Translations under genes and position numbers: made by a program
Origin: CAYWWY01 sp964580185
Lineage (GTDB): Bacteria > Thermotogota > Thermotogae > MWEM01
DNA: 64,000 bases
Direction of reading: 5' to 3'
NCBI GenBank assembly: GCA_964580185.1
Contig: CAZOJQ010000002.1
Location: 1 to 64,000 of the forward strand
Shown: in pieces, positions 16,279 to 25,157 of the stretch
Position numbering within the stretch: position 1 is the first letter of the stretch
How the letters are laid out: every line of letters begins with the position of its first letter
The notes under the pieces: model-generated
Database searches by the model: none
The model's input: only the letters and a program-made list of their open reading frames with translations
What the model was told of the DNA's origin: nothing

Positions 16279-18570
16279 ATGGCTCGACCAAAGAAAACGA
16301 TTCTCCTAGTCGAAGACGACCCCGTCAGCGAGCGTTTGATTGTTGGGTTGATCGAAAAGATGGGCTATCGAGCGATTGCGGCACTTTCAACCGGTGAGGC
16401 TGCAGTAGAACAGGTAGCGGCTTTGTCTCCCGATTTGATCTTGATGGATATCGGGTTAAAAGGAAAGATGGATGGGATTGAAGCGACCCAGAAGATAAAA
16501 GAACAATATGATGGGCCGGTTGTCTATTTGACCAGTTCCGATGATGCAGCAACCGTTCAGCGAGCGGTTGCTACCCATCCCTTTGGATACATCATGAAAC
16601 CGATTCAGGAAGCAATGCTAAAGAGCGCGATTGAATTGGCGCTCATCAAATCCGAAGGGGATCGCACGCTTCGAAAGAACCAAACTTGGCTTTCCACCAT
16701 CCTAAACAACATCCATGACGCTCTGATTTCCGTGGACCGAACCGGTCGGGTTTCTTTCATCAACCAATGGGGGTTGGAATCGCTGCCCGTTCGTCTGAGC
16801 GCATGCATCGGACTCCCGTTTTCTCAAGTTTTGCGGTTGTATCGAGAGGAAGCTCACATCGTTTTTACCAATCGGCAAGGAGAACAACGGTATATCGATC
16901 TCCACCATTCCCCCCTTCTTTCTCAATCAGATTCTTCATTCGAAGGGGTTTTGTGGATTATCCGAGATATTACCAATCAGGTCTTGGCGCATCGAGCGCG
17001 ACTATTGGATGAAAACCGTTTGGAAGCACTTTATCAAATGACTCAGATGATTGACCAGCCTCGGACATCAATCATTCAATTTGCCCTGGAAGCAGGAGTT
17101 CGCCTTACGAAAAGTCAACTCGGTTTTATGGGGTTTATCGAAGAGACCAATGACTTGGGCGATCTTTTTCCTTTTTCTGTACCCATTGCCAATCAGGAAG
17201 CAAATGCAATCGATCCCACGTTGATGGCAGAAAAGATGCCCGCATGGAAAGAAGCGGTTCAGAAAGGCTGCAACATCATCAAAAACCTTCCTTGTGCCGC
17301 TGCCTCCTCTTCTCCACTTGAACCCTGTTTTATGATCAACCGGTACATGGTTGTTCCCGTGTTTGATGGCACAACCATCAAAGCTGTCGTGGGAGTAGCC
17401 AATAAAAACCTCGAATACGACGAATCGGATGCGCGACAGATCAGACTTCTTTTTGGAGAAATGATGCGGATTCTGGACAAAAAGCAAACAGAGGAAAAGG
17501 CGGCGTATTTAAGCATCCACGACGGTCTTACAAAGCTCTACAACAGAGCCTACTTCGAAGAGGAGATGCATCGGTTCTCATCCGGTCGGCAGAATCCGGT
17601 AGGATTGATCATTTGCGATATGGAAGATCTTCAAATGGTCAACGAAGCTTATGGACATGCCTCTGGCGATCAATTGCTCGTCCAAGCCTCTTTGCTTTTG
17701 AGTCGCTCCTTTCGAAAAGGGGATCTGATTGCCCGGATCGGGGGGGCACGATTTGCGGTTTTGGTTCCCAAAACATCGGAAGAAGCCGTTCGAAAGGCTT
17801 GTGACCGATTTCGGGCCCGCTTGGATCAACACAATCTAAAACACCCCGACATGCCCCTTCATATTTCCATTAGCCATATCATTCGCAACATGGATCCATC
17901 GCAAGACGGACCGAAGGGGTCCATCGAAGATCATCGAATCGTTCCAGACCTGCTGGAAAAAAGCGAGAAAACGGAAAGTAGGCTCACGCAAACTCTTTGC
18001 GCCATTTTGGAAGAACAAGGATCATTCCCCCGGCTCTACAAAGAGGTCTTGGAGAAATGGACCATGGAGCTTGCCAAAGCGCTATCGCTTCCCGAACAAA
18101 TTCAAAGAGCGTTACCCAAATTCTGCCGGGTTCATGACATCGGAAAGATTGGCATCCCGGATCGGATATTGATGAAACCGACCCATTTGACAGACCGAGA
18201 ATACCGCAAGTTAATGGATCACTGCATCATCGGCCAGAAGGTCGCCTTGTGCGCGCCTGATCTGATCCCATTAGCTGATTGGATTCTTCATCATCATGAA
18301 TGGTGGAATGGAAAAGGATATCCGGACCGAATCCACGGTAAGGAGATTCCATTGGCCTGTCGAATCCTGTCGGTAGTGAGTTCTTATGTTGATCGAATCT
18401 ACCCTTGGCAACATAAGAAACCGGGAAAGTGGTATGAAGCCTTCGAACAGATCCAAAACCTTTCCGGATCCCAGTTTGAACCCCGGATCGTTGAGACCTT
18501 CCTTCATATGGTCCGTTCTCATTCAAAATTCCATCGGATTCCTGAAGATCTGTCAAAAGAAGATCTCTGA
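16279..18570 (+). CDS. REC-PAS-GAF-GGDEF-HD-GYP regulator with eroded catalytic sites
   Basis: 763 residues from ATG 16279 (GGGTGAG 9 nt upstream). Domains in order: receiver 6-120 (phospho-acceptor Asp57 in LILMDIGL, switch LTSSDD, KP pair near 106), PAS about 130-235, GAF about 260-400, GGDEF about 415-560, HD-GYP about 585-720. The GGDEF signature is GGARF (488-492), so diguanylate cyclase activity is unlikely, while the RxxD inhibitory-site motif (RKGD, 479-482) remains. In HD-GYP, HD (619-620), the central HHHE and GKGYP remain. However, the first-helix His is replaced (EKWTMEL) and the last ligand Asp is lost (VVSSYVD in place of VxDxYDA). It is probably a phosphorylation-gated c-di-GMP or protein-binding regulator rather than an active enzyme; no kinase gene is adjacent. 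Confidence 0.85.
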   Translation: MARPKKTILLVEDDPVSERLIVGLIEKMGYRAIAALSTGEAAVEQVAALSPDLILMDIGLKGKMDGIEATQKIKEQYDGPVVYLTSSDDAATVQRAVATHPFGYIMKPIQEAMLKSAIELALIKSEGDRTLRKNQTWLSTILNNIHDALISVDRTGRVSFINQWGLESLPVRLSACIGLPFSQVLRLYREEAHIVFTNRQGEQRYIDLHHSPLLSQSDSSFEGVLWIIRDITNQVLAHRARLLDENRLEALYQMTQMIDQPRTSIIQFALEAGVRLTKSQLGFMGFIEETNDLGDLFPFSVPIANQEANAIDPTLMAEKMPAWKEAVQKGCNIIKNLPCAAASSSPLEPCFMINRYMVVPVFDGTTIKAVVGVANKNLEYDESDARQIRLLFGEMMRILDKKQTEEKAAYLSIHDGLTKLYNRAYFEEEMHRFSSGRQNPVGLIICDMEDLQMVNEAYGHASGDQLLVQASLLLSRSFRKGDLIARIGGARFAVLVPKTSEEAVRKACDRFRARLDQHNLKHPDMPLHISISHIIRNMDPSQDGPKGSIEDHRIVPDLLEKSEKTESRLTQTLCAILEEQGSFPRLYKEVLEKWTMELAKALSLPEQIQRALPKFCRVHDIGKIGIPDRILMKPTHLTDREYRKLMDHCIIGQKVALCAPDLIPLADWILHHHEWWNGKGYPDRIHGKEIPLACRILSVVSSYVDRIYPWQHKKPGKWYEAFEQIQNLSGSQFEPRIVETFLHMVRSHSKFHRIPEDLSKEDL

Positions 18571-18600
18571 TTCCCACTGTCTTCCCACTCGGCCATCCAA

Positions 18601-18656
18601 ATTTTACCAAATGGTCAAATTATTGCCCTTGACTTTTTTTTACCGCGTGGTAAAAT
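18601..18656 (+). promoter_or_regulatory. Promoter with two palindromic operators (radical SAM gene)
   Basis: -35 TTGACT (18629-18634), 16-base spacer, -10 TAAAAT (18651-18656). A perfect palindrome TTTTACC-GCGT-GGTAAAA (18638-18655) fills the gap between -35 and -10. A second copy, TTTTACC-AAAT-GGTCAAA (18602-18619, one mismatch), lies upstream of the -35, 36 bp centre to centre. The placement is that of a repressor operator, and the form fits a dimeric TetR- or GntR-type regulator. No such regulator gene is in the window. Confidence 0.8.
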
Positions 18657-18710
18657 TACAATGGAGTTTGTTCCACCGTTTTTTGATCCGAGAGTATGGG
18701 AGGGAGTACG

Positions 18711-20282
18711 ATGGGTATTGGCAAAGCAATCAAAGATAAAGCTACGAATGTAATGGTCGGGACTCTGATCGACCAAGCAGTCAAGTATGTGCAGAAGGAT
18801 CCGCAAAAAAACTTTGATAAACTTTGTGATAGTTTGTTAAAGATTGAAAAGATATTTCCCAAAGCCAATGGGAGTTTCGGAAAGTTTGTCCGATGGACCA
18901 ACGAGAATCCCGGCAGCAAGCAGTGGTTCATAGAGCTCCTTTCAAGGAACGAAGAGCAGGTTCGAACCTTTATTCGGAACATGTTTGTCAATGTTAGCCT
19001 GGGATGGATGCAAACCAATCCGGATGTCGAAGCCAATCATGGGCTTACAGCTCCCTATACGATCTTGATTAGCCCTACGATGCGTTGTAATCTTCGGTGC
19101 AGAGGTTGTTACGCGGAAGATTATTCCATGAACGATGACCTCCCCATGCCGATTGTCAACCGAATTATCCACGAAGCCAAAGAATTGGGCACGCACTTTT
19201 TCACCATTTTGGGGGGGGAGCCGTTTGTTCGATTTCCCGAATTGTACGAGGTTTTCAAAGAACATTCCGACTGCCTTTTTCAGGTCTTCACCAACGGAAC
19301 CCTGATCACCGATCAAGTTGCCGATCAATTGGCTGAGCTTAAGAATGTGGTAGTGGCCTTCAGCGTAAACGGAGACGAAGCAGAAACGGAATACATGAGA
19401 GGTCCCGGTGTCTATCCGAAGGTGTTGGCCGGAATGGAACGCATGAAGCAAAGAAATCTTCTCTTCGGAATGTCCTTGGTCCTGACTCGCCATAACTTCC
19501 ATGTGATGACAGATCCCGATTTCTATCTTAAATGGCGAGACCGAGGAGTGGTGTACGTCTGGAACTTCCTGTTCATGCCTGTTGGTAAGAATCCCGACCT
19601 TAGTCTGATGCCCACGCCCCAACAGAGATACGAGTATGGAGAATTTATCCAGAAATTCCGAACGCAAGAACCGGTATATATTATGGACTTTTGGGCCGAT
19701 GCTCCTTTTGTGCATGGATGTATTGCAGGCGGCAGACGGTATATTCATATCAACTCGAAAGGCGATGTGGAGCCGTGCATCTTTGCCCACTTTGCTACCG
19801 ACAATATCAAAGAAAAGTCTTTGATAGATGCGTTGAAGTCTCCCTTTATGGCCGATATTCGAATGCATCAACCCCACACAGACAATCTCCTTCGTCCCTG
19901 TATGATTATCGATAATCCATCCGTTCTCCGTGCGGTTGTAGAACGCAACCAAGCGAAACCCACTTCTCCCGGCGCAGACGCAGTGGTTACCGAACTGGCA
20001 GAAGCATTGGACCAGTATGCTCAAATCGCTGCGGATTACTTGGATCCGATCTGGAAGAGGGATTGGGAACCCAACATTCAGAATATGAAAGATCGGAAAG
20101 CATCGTATGGAGAAGGAAGAGATCGGATTCAATATCGGCTGGATCGGGAAACCTTCATGCGGAATTTGGAAGAGTTGCGGAAGAATGATCCCGATATGGC
20201 AGAAACGCTTCAATCCTTGGCTGATTTGGCTCAGAAGGAGTATGGAGAAATTCGCGAGCGCCAACCGGTGATTGTCGAATAA
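18711..20282 (+). CDS. Radical SAM protein with SPASM-like C-terminal region
   Basis: 523 residues from ATG 18711 (GGAGGGAGT just upstream; an earlier in-frame ATG at 18696 has no ribosome site). Residues 1-110 form a helical N-terminal region of unknown function. The radical SAM core has CNLRCRGCY (Cys126, 130, 133 bind the [4Fe-4S] cluster), then GGEPF and TNGTLI. A later block, GCIAGGRRYIHINSKG followed by DVEPC, plus a further Cys downstream (RPCMI), resembles the start of a SPASM/auxiliary-cluster domain. The substrate is not predictable; no peptide-precursor gene sits beside it. It is monocistronic, under the palindromic operator above, and ends at terminator 20312-20340. Confidence 0.85.
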   Translation: MGIGKAIKDKATNVMVGTLIDQAVKYVQKDPQKNFDKLCDSLLKIEKIFPKANGSFGKFVRWTNENPGSKQWFIELLSRNEEQVRTFIRNMFVNVSLGWMQTNPDVEANHGLTAPYTILISPTMRCNLRCRGCYAEDYSMNDDLPMPIVNRIIHEAKELGTHFFTILGGEPFVRFPELYEVFKEHSDCLFQVFTNGTLITDQVADQLAELKNVVVAFSVNGDEAETEYMRGPGVYPKVLAGMERMKQRNLLFGMSLVLTRHNFHVMTDPDFYLKWRDRGVVYVWNFLFMPVGKNPDLSLMPTPQQRYEYGEFIQKFRTQEPVYIMDFWADAPFVHGCIAGGRRYIHINSKGDVEPCIFAHFATDNIKEKSLIDALKSPFMADIRMHQPHTDNLLRPCMIIDNPSVLRAVVERNQAKPTSPGADAVVTELAEALDQYAQIAADYLDPIWKRDWEPNIQNMKDRKASYGEGRDRIQYRLDRETFMRNLEELRKNDPDMAETLQSLADLAQKEYGEIRERQPVIVE

Positions 20283-20311
20283 CTCCTGAATGACACGTTT
20301 TTGGGTTTTGC

Positions 20312-20340
20312 AAGGACACATCAATGATGTGTCCTTTTTT
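20312..20340 (+). terminator. Intrinsic terminator of the radical SAM gene
   Basis: Stem AAGGACACA / TGTGTCCTT around TCAATGA, followed by a T run. Confidence 0.9.
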
Positions 20341-20371
20341 GAATCGGGACAGCGGAGGAATTTCGCCTTTT

Positions 20372-20400
20372 TTGATATTTATGATATAATTCAGGCTGGT
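20372..20400 (+). promoter_or_regulatory. Promoter of yajC-secD-secF
   Basis: -35 TTGATA (20372-20377), 17-base spacer, -10 TATAAT (20395-20400), with TATGATATAAT giving an extended -10. The leader to the yajC ATG is about 30 nt. Confidence 0.9.
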
Positions 20401-20436
20401 TCAAGTACGAAAAAATCAAAGTGAGGTGGTTATTGA

Positions 20437-20820
20437 ATGGATTTCTTATTACGCGCCTTTGCGCCGCCCGATGGAACACCCGTTGCTCCGGAAGCGGTTC
20501 CGGGTGATGCTGGAGCCGGTGCAGGCGGTTTCTCCGGTCTGATCATCTGGCTGGTGGTGCTTGTTGGGATGTTTTATTTTCTGATCATCATGCCCCAAAG
20601 AAGACGGGACAAGCAGTTTAAGAGCATGATGTCCACACTCAAGGTAGGAGACAAAATTGTCACGATCGGCGGAATCATTGGCAGGGTTACTTCTCTGAAC
20701 GAGCAAACGGTGGAGATCACAGTCGCCAACTCTTCCAAACTGGAGATTACCCGACGATCCGTTGCCTCCATTTTGGGAAAGACTGCCAAAGATCCGAATG
20801 AAGCGATCGAACGGAAATAA
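20437..20820 (+). CDS. yajC: Preprotein translocase subunit YajC
   Basis: 127 residues with one membrane segment (GLIIWLVVLVGMFYFLIIMP, about 34-53) followed by the conserved basic stretch PQRRRDKQ and KVGDKIVTIGGIIGRV. It associates with SecDF in the Sec translocon. The N-terminal extension before the membrane helix is Pro/Gly/Ala-rich. First gene of yajC-secD-secF. Confidence 0.93.
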   Translation: MDFLLRAFAPPDGTPVAPEAVPGDAGAGAGGFSGLIIWLVVLVGMFYFLIIMPQRRRDKQFKSMMSTLKVGDKIVTIGGIIGRVTSLNEQTVEITVANSSKLEITRRSVASILGKTAKDPNEAIERK

Positions 20821-20861
20821 AACCACATCGTAGATTCGATCTAATTTGAGAGGAGGATATC

Positions 20862-22268
20862 ATGAAAGCAGATCGGATTCGCCTGGCTTTTGTGATACTT
20901 GTCATTGGCGCCGCGCTTCTGGCATTGTTTTGGCCAGACGCAAGCAAAACGTATGACAACTGGGTAGAAGGGTTATTCGGAAATATCCGGTTGGGTCTGG
21001 ATATCCGTGGCGGTTCCCGGTTGGATTACTCGTTGAGCGTTCCGGATGATGCAACAAAACCCATTGATGAGATCGCAAATGAAGTCGTCGTTGTCGTTCG
21101 ACAACGTTTGGACGCCGCAAACTATACGGAAGCTGTTGTTACGCGCGTTGGTGTAGGGGCTCAGTCTCGGATACGCGTAGAAATCCCAGGAGTCGATGAT
21201 CCATCGGTAGCAGAACGACTCGTTGGCCGCCAAGGAACCTTATATTTTGGAGAAATTTTGGAAACGGAACAATCGGAAACCCAACCCCGACCTAAGGTTG
21301 GGATTCAATACCGAGACGCGATATGGTTGCGTTCCAAGGATTTTGCCGGACCAGCTACCACATGGTATTTGATTCTTCCTTATGTTCGAATCGGTTCCCA
21401 ACGCGTTTATCTTGACGGTTCGAAAGTAACGGATGCGCGCGCAGAAGTCGATACGCAGCGCGGAGGATTCAAGATCAATCTTGCCTTCGATCGGGAAGGA
21501 ACAGAAATGTTCGCTCGAATCACCGCGAATTTTATTCAACAGCCGCTACCCATAATCCTGGATGATTTGGTCTTGGTGGCTCCCATTGTTCAAAACGCGA
21601 TCCGCGAAGGGCGCGCCGAGATTTCCGGTCGGTTTTCCGCCCAGGAGTCGATGGAGTTGGCCGCTCTGATTCGAAGCGGAAACTTGCCCGCTGAATTGAT
21701 TAAAGAGGAAGAACGGACCTTAGGGCCTACCCTGGGTATGGATATTGTCACCGCCAGTTTGATTGCCGGTCTGTTCGGACTGATTATCGTGTTGGTCTAT
21801 ATGATCGTATATTACCGGCTAATGGGTTTGATTGCCGATATCGCCCTTGTATATAATACTTTCCTGCTACTCGGTGTGATGTCGGCCGGGCAGTTTATTC
21901 TGACGCTGCCCGGAATCGCTGGGATCATCCTCACGATCGGCACAACGGTGGACGGAAATATTATCGTGTTCGAACGGATCCGGGAAGAGATGCGGAGCGG
22001 AAAGACAACCTTGAATGCCATCACGGGTGGTTATGCCAAAGCCTTTTCGACCATCTTGGATTCCAATGTCACCACGATCCTGGCCGCTTTTGTCCTCTTT
22101 TATATGGGGACCGGACCCATCAAAGGGTTTGCCAACACGCTCATCATCGGTGTAGTGGGAAGCATGTTCGTGACTTTGGTTGTTTCCCGGCTCTTGTTAA
22201 ACGCATTCCATCACAAAATTGAGCATGGTTTTTATGCTAAAGTCGAAACAAAGGCGGGTGGTCAGTAA
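20862..22268 (+). CDS. secD: Protein-export membrane protein SecD
   Basis: 468 residues, on the short side for SecD. An N-terminal helix is followed by GLDIRGGSRL (the conserved D-x-x-GG), a periplasmic P1 region with VVRQRLDA, and five clustered helices from about residue 285 (LGPTLGMDIVTAS, GTTVDGNIIVFERIREE). RND-like, it uses proton motive force to help release exported proteins. Its stop overlaps the secF start by one base. Confidence 0.95.
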   Translation: MKADRIRLAFVILVIGAALLALFWPDASKTYDNWVEGLFGNIRLGLDIRGGSRLDYSLSVPDDATKPIDEIANEVVVVVRQRLDAANYTEAVVTRVGVGAQSRIRVEIPGVDDPSVAERLVGRQGTLYFGEILETEQSETQPRPKVGIQYRDAIWLRSKDFAGPATTWYLILPYVRIGSQRVYLDGSKVTDARAEVDTQRGGFKINLAFDREGTEMFARITANFIQQPLPIILDDLVLVAPIVQNAIREGRAEISGRFSAQESMELAALIRSGNLPAELIKEEERTLGPTLGMDIVTASLIAGLFGLIIVLVYMIVYYRLMGLIADIALVYNTFLLLGVMSAGQFILTLPGIAGIILTIGTTVDGNIIVFERIREEMRSGKTTLNAITGGYAKAFSTILDSNVTTILAAFVLFYMGTGPIKGFANTLIIGVVGSMFVTLVVSRLLLNAFHHKIEHGFYAKVETKAGGQ

Positions 22269-23152
22269 TGTATCGCCTGAGAACAATCGATTTTGTTGGC
22301 AAACGACGGTATTTTTTGGTTCTTTCGATCGCCTTGGTCGTGATCTCCCTGATTTCCATTGGCGTTCGAGGATTCAATTTTGGCGTCGATTTTGCAGGAG
22401 GTACGGAGATTACGCTTGTATCCAACGAGGCAATGGATGTCAGCGAAGTACGGTCTACCCTCACTGCCATCAATTCCGAGTACGAAACCGCGAAAATATT
22501 GAAACTGTTCCCAATGACAGGGCAAGAAGTGGTCGTTGAACGCTTTTCGGTTACCATCCCTCGCTTCATGGCTGGAGACGAAAAAGACCTTCTGATTACC
22601 CAACTTTCCGGATTCCGCGTCGACTCTTTTGACACAGTCAGTGGTCTTTCAGCTACAGAACTTCGCGATCGTTCCCTATGGGCGGTGTTGGTCACCATCA
22701 TCATCATCCTGGCCTATATTGCCATTCGGTTTCAGATCGCTTTTGGCCTGGGCGCGATCTTATCATTGGCCCATGACGGAATCATAACCATGGGGATTTT
22801 TTCTCTCTTTCAGATTCCGTTTGACATCTCGGTGATTGCGGGACTTCTGACCCTTTTGGGGTATTCGCTCAACGACACCATCGTAGTGTACGATCGAATC
22901 CGAGAAAACATGAAAAAATTCCAACATTCTCAGATCTCAAAAACCATCAACGGCAGCATCAACGAAGTGCTGAATCGTACAATCAACACCTCGTTGACCA
23001 CCTTTATCGTGGTCTTCATGCTTTTGCTTTTTGGAGGAACAGGCCTTCAACCATTCGCGTTCTCTTTGACCATAGGAGTCATTATTGGAACGTACTCTTC
23101 CATCTATGTTGCTAGCCCTGTTTTGATCGGGTTTTTGAAATCGAGACGGTAA
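22268..23152 (+). CDS. secF: Protein-export membrane protein SecF
   Basis: 294 residues with six helices. Conserved FNFGVDFAGGTEI near residue 36 and LGYSLNDTIVVYDRIREN near 198, both typical of SecF. It forms the SecDF complex with the preceding gene and is followed at once by a strong terminator. Confidence 0.95.
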   Translation: MYRLRTIDFVGKRRYFLVLSIALVVISLISIGVRGFNFGVDFAGGTEITLVSNEAMDVSEVRSTLTAINSEYETAKILKLFPMTGQEVVVERFSVTIPRFMAGDEKDLLITQLSGFRVDSFDTVSGLSATELRDRSLWAVLVTIIIILAYIAIRFQIAFGLGAILSLAHDGIITMGIFSLFQIPFDISVIAGLLTLLGYSLNDTIVVYDRIRENMKKFQHSQISKTINGSINEVLNRTINTSLTTFIVVFMLLLFGGTGLQPFAFSLTIGVIIGTYSSIYVASPVLIGFLKSRR

Positions 23153-23168
23153 ACAAGTCCGATTGAAC

Positions 23169-23198
23169 AAAGGCGACGATCTCGTCGCCTTTTTTTTT
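23169..23198 (+). terminator. Intrinsic terminator after secF
   Basis: Stem AAAGGCGACGA / TCGTCGCCTTT followed by a run of T; the pepV-like gene starts 23 nt later. Confidence 0.93.
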
Positions 23199-23220
23199 CT
23201 AATGCAAAGGAGGAAAGACG

Positions 23221-24612
23221 ATGATCAATGCAGTCGATCAATGGATTGACAAACATCTCCCCGATCTCACAAAAGCCATTTCCGAGAGCATTCAAATCCG
23301 ATCGGTTCAAGAACCAGCAAAAGAAGGGGCTCCTTTTGGTGATGGGCCCAAAAAGGCGTTGGAACACGCTTTGACTCTTGGTACCCAGTTTGGCTTTGAG
23401 ACCAAAAATGTCGACAACTACGCTGGCCATATCCAGTTTGGCGAGGAAGGAACGCTTTTTGGTGTTCTGGGCCATCTCGATGTTGTTCCCGAAGGCGATG
23501 GTTGGGAGATTGAACCGTATTCGGGGATTGTCAAGGATGGCTATATCTGGGGCCGCGGCAGCATCGACAACAAAGGGCCTTGTATGGGCGCGCTGTTTGC
23601 TTTGGCGGCTTTGAAAGAGACCGGTTTTCAACCCAAACACCGCCTGCGGATTATCCTGGGTACCAATGAAGAGTCGGGCTGGGAGTGTGTCCGTCATTAC
23701 TTCTCGAAAGAAGAAGCCCCCGCCGAGGGCGTTACACCGGATGCGGCTTTCCCCATGGCTAACGCAGAAAAAGGGATTGTCAATTATACGTTCCGTAAAA
23801 AGATCCAACAGGACCCAGAAGAGACAGAATTGCGAGTCCTTTCCATGAAGGCAGGAGATGCTCCAAACATGGTGGCCGCGACGTTTCAATGTACCATAGA
23901 GGCCATTCACCCAGATAGAGTGTTGGATGCCTTTCAGGGATTTTATGCAAAGAACCCGACACGAATGAGTTGTGTCCAGGAGGGAAACCAACTCCATTTG
24001 GTCTTCCGTGGAAAGTCCGCTCACGGTTCGACTCCTGAAGAGGGAATCAATGCGGCTTCTGCAGGCTTGGATTTCTTGGGGTCTCTCCCGTTAAGCCCCC
24101 AATGGGCCGATATTATCGGACACCTCAACCAAAAGCTTGGGTATGATTTCTATGGCCGCTCACTTGGCGTCTCAGGAGCAGACCACACCAGTGGTTGCTT
24201 GACCTGCAATGTGGGAGTTATTTCCCTGGAAAATAATGAACTCAAGGTGATCATCAACATCCGCCACCCGATTTTCTTCTCGTTGGAAATGCTGACCAAA
24301 CAGATCACCGAAGCAATGAAACCCTTTGAAGTGTCCCAGGGAAAGGCGCAAAAGCCCCTATTTGTCTCTCCCGACAGTTCACTGATCCAATCGCTTCAAA
24401 AGATTTATCACGAAGTCACTGGGTTTGACCCGACCCCGTATTCAATGGGCGGAGGCACCTATGCCCGGGCAATTCCATACGGTGTGGCTTTTGGGTCTTT
24501 GTTCCCAGGTGATCTTGGTTTGGCCCACCAACCCAATGAACGCGCGAAGATCGAGTCCTTGGTGAAAATGGTTAAAATTTATGCTCGATTGTATATGATT
24601 TGGTTATCCTGA
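23221..24612 (+). CDS. M20 family dipeptidase (PepV-like)
   Basis: 463 residues, the PepV length and layout. Metal-ligand motifs: GHLDVVPEGD (first His and Asp near residue 86), GRGSIDNKGP (bridging Asp) and NEESG (catalytic Glu pair). A later His lies in AHGST, and a C-terminal GGTYAR is present. A cytosolic di-zinc enzyme that hydrolyses dipeptides or N-acyl amino acids. AAAGGAGGAAAG precedes the ATG. It starts only 23 nt after the secF terminator with no clear promoter, so expression may rely on read-through. Confidence 0.9.
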   Translation: MINAVDQWIDKHLPDLTKAISESIQIRSVQEPAKEGAPFGDGPKKALEHALTLGTQFGFETKNVDNYAGHIQFGEEGTLFGVLGHLDVVPEGDGWEIEPYSGIVKDGYIWGRGSIDNKGPCMGALFALAALKETGFQPKHRLRIILGTNEESGWECVRHYFSKEEAPAEGVTPDAAFPMANAEKGIVNYTFRKKIQQDPEETELRVLSMKAGDAPNMVAATFQCTIEAIHPDRVLDAFQGFYAKNPTRMSCVQEGNQLHLVFRGKSAHGSTPEEGINAASAGLDFLGSLPLSPQWADIIGHLNQKLGYDFYGRSLGVSGADHTSGCLTCNVGVISLENNELKVIINIRHPIFFSLEMLTKQITEAMKPFEVSQGKAQKPLFVSPDSSLIQSLQKIYHEVTGFDPTPYSMGGGTYARAIPYGVAFGSLFPGDLGLAHQPNERAKIESLVKMVKIYARLYMIWLS

Positions 24613-24627
24613 GTTGACAGAACCATG

Positions 24628-24650
24628 AAAAAAGCGGTCATACGACCGCT
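24628..24650 (-). terminator. Terminator of the ribosomal-protein operon
   Basis: Minus strand: stem AGCGGTC / GACCGCT with loop GTAT followed by six T. It lies about 120 nt after the rplQ stop. The stretch between (24651-24770) shows no gene. Confidence 0.88.
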
Positions 24651-24770
24651 CTAATGTGGGGGGTAAACATTATCTTTATGGGGATAGGGGATTATGTTTT
24701 TCTACAGTTTAGACTCCTACTCCAGAAAAAAGTTCATTCCCTTACCCCCTTCATTTTTCTACACCAACCG

Positions 24771-25130
24771 TCAAGATTCCTTTACAAGCTGGATAACCGC
24801 CATTTCCGAAGCATCTCCTCTACGGGCACCCATCTTAACGATTCGGGTGTACCCTCCGGGGCGATTGGCATATTCTTTGGCGATTTCATCTACCACTTTA
24901 TTGGTAAGCTTGCGATCCTGAAGATGAGCAAAGAGATATCTCCTGCAACTGAGGTCTCCCCGTTTTCCTTTGGTGATTAATTTTTCCACATAAGGTCGGA
25001 CCGCTTTGGCTTTATCTACCGTAGTAACGATGGTTCCATGCTCAAACAGATCTTTGGCCAAGTTCTTCATCAAGGCTTTTCGGTGATCTGATGCTCTTCC
25101 CAGTTTTTTTTGTGCATTGCGATGGCGCAT
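24771..25130 (-). CDS. rplQ: 50S ribosomal protein L17
   Basis: 119 residues. RHRNAQKKLGRASDHRKAL at the N-terminus is the L17 signature. Last gene of the fused str-S10-spc-alpha run, 27 nt after rpoA, as in most bacteria. AAGGAGGAA precedes the ATG. Confidence 0.97.
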   Translation of the reverse strand: MRHRNAQKKLGRASDHRKALMKNLAKDLFEHGTIVTTVDKAKAVRPYVEKLITKGKRGDLSCRRYLFAHLQDRKLTNKVVDEIAKEYANRPGGYTRIVKMGARRGDASEMAVIQLVKES

Positions 25131-25157
25131 CTTGTGTATTCCTCCTTCGGTGCTTTC

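Noticed and set aside
18942..20324. A 460-residue open frame on the minus strand
   Set aside because: Antisense shadow of the radical SAM gene; low-complexity His/Phe-rich translation without family traits.
24889..24908. TACCA-N6-TGGTA palindrome resembling the radical SAM operator
   Set aside because: Different spacer and located inside rplQ coding sequence, so most likely chance.
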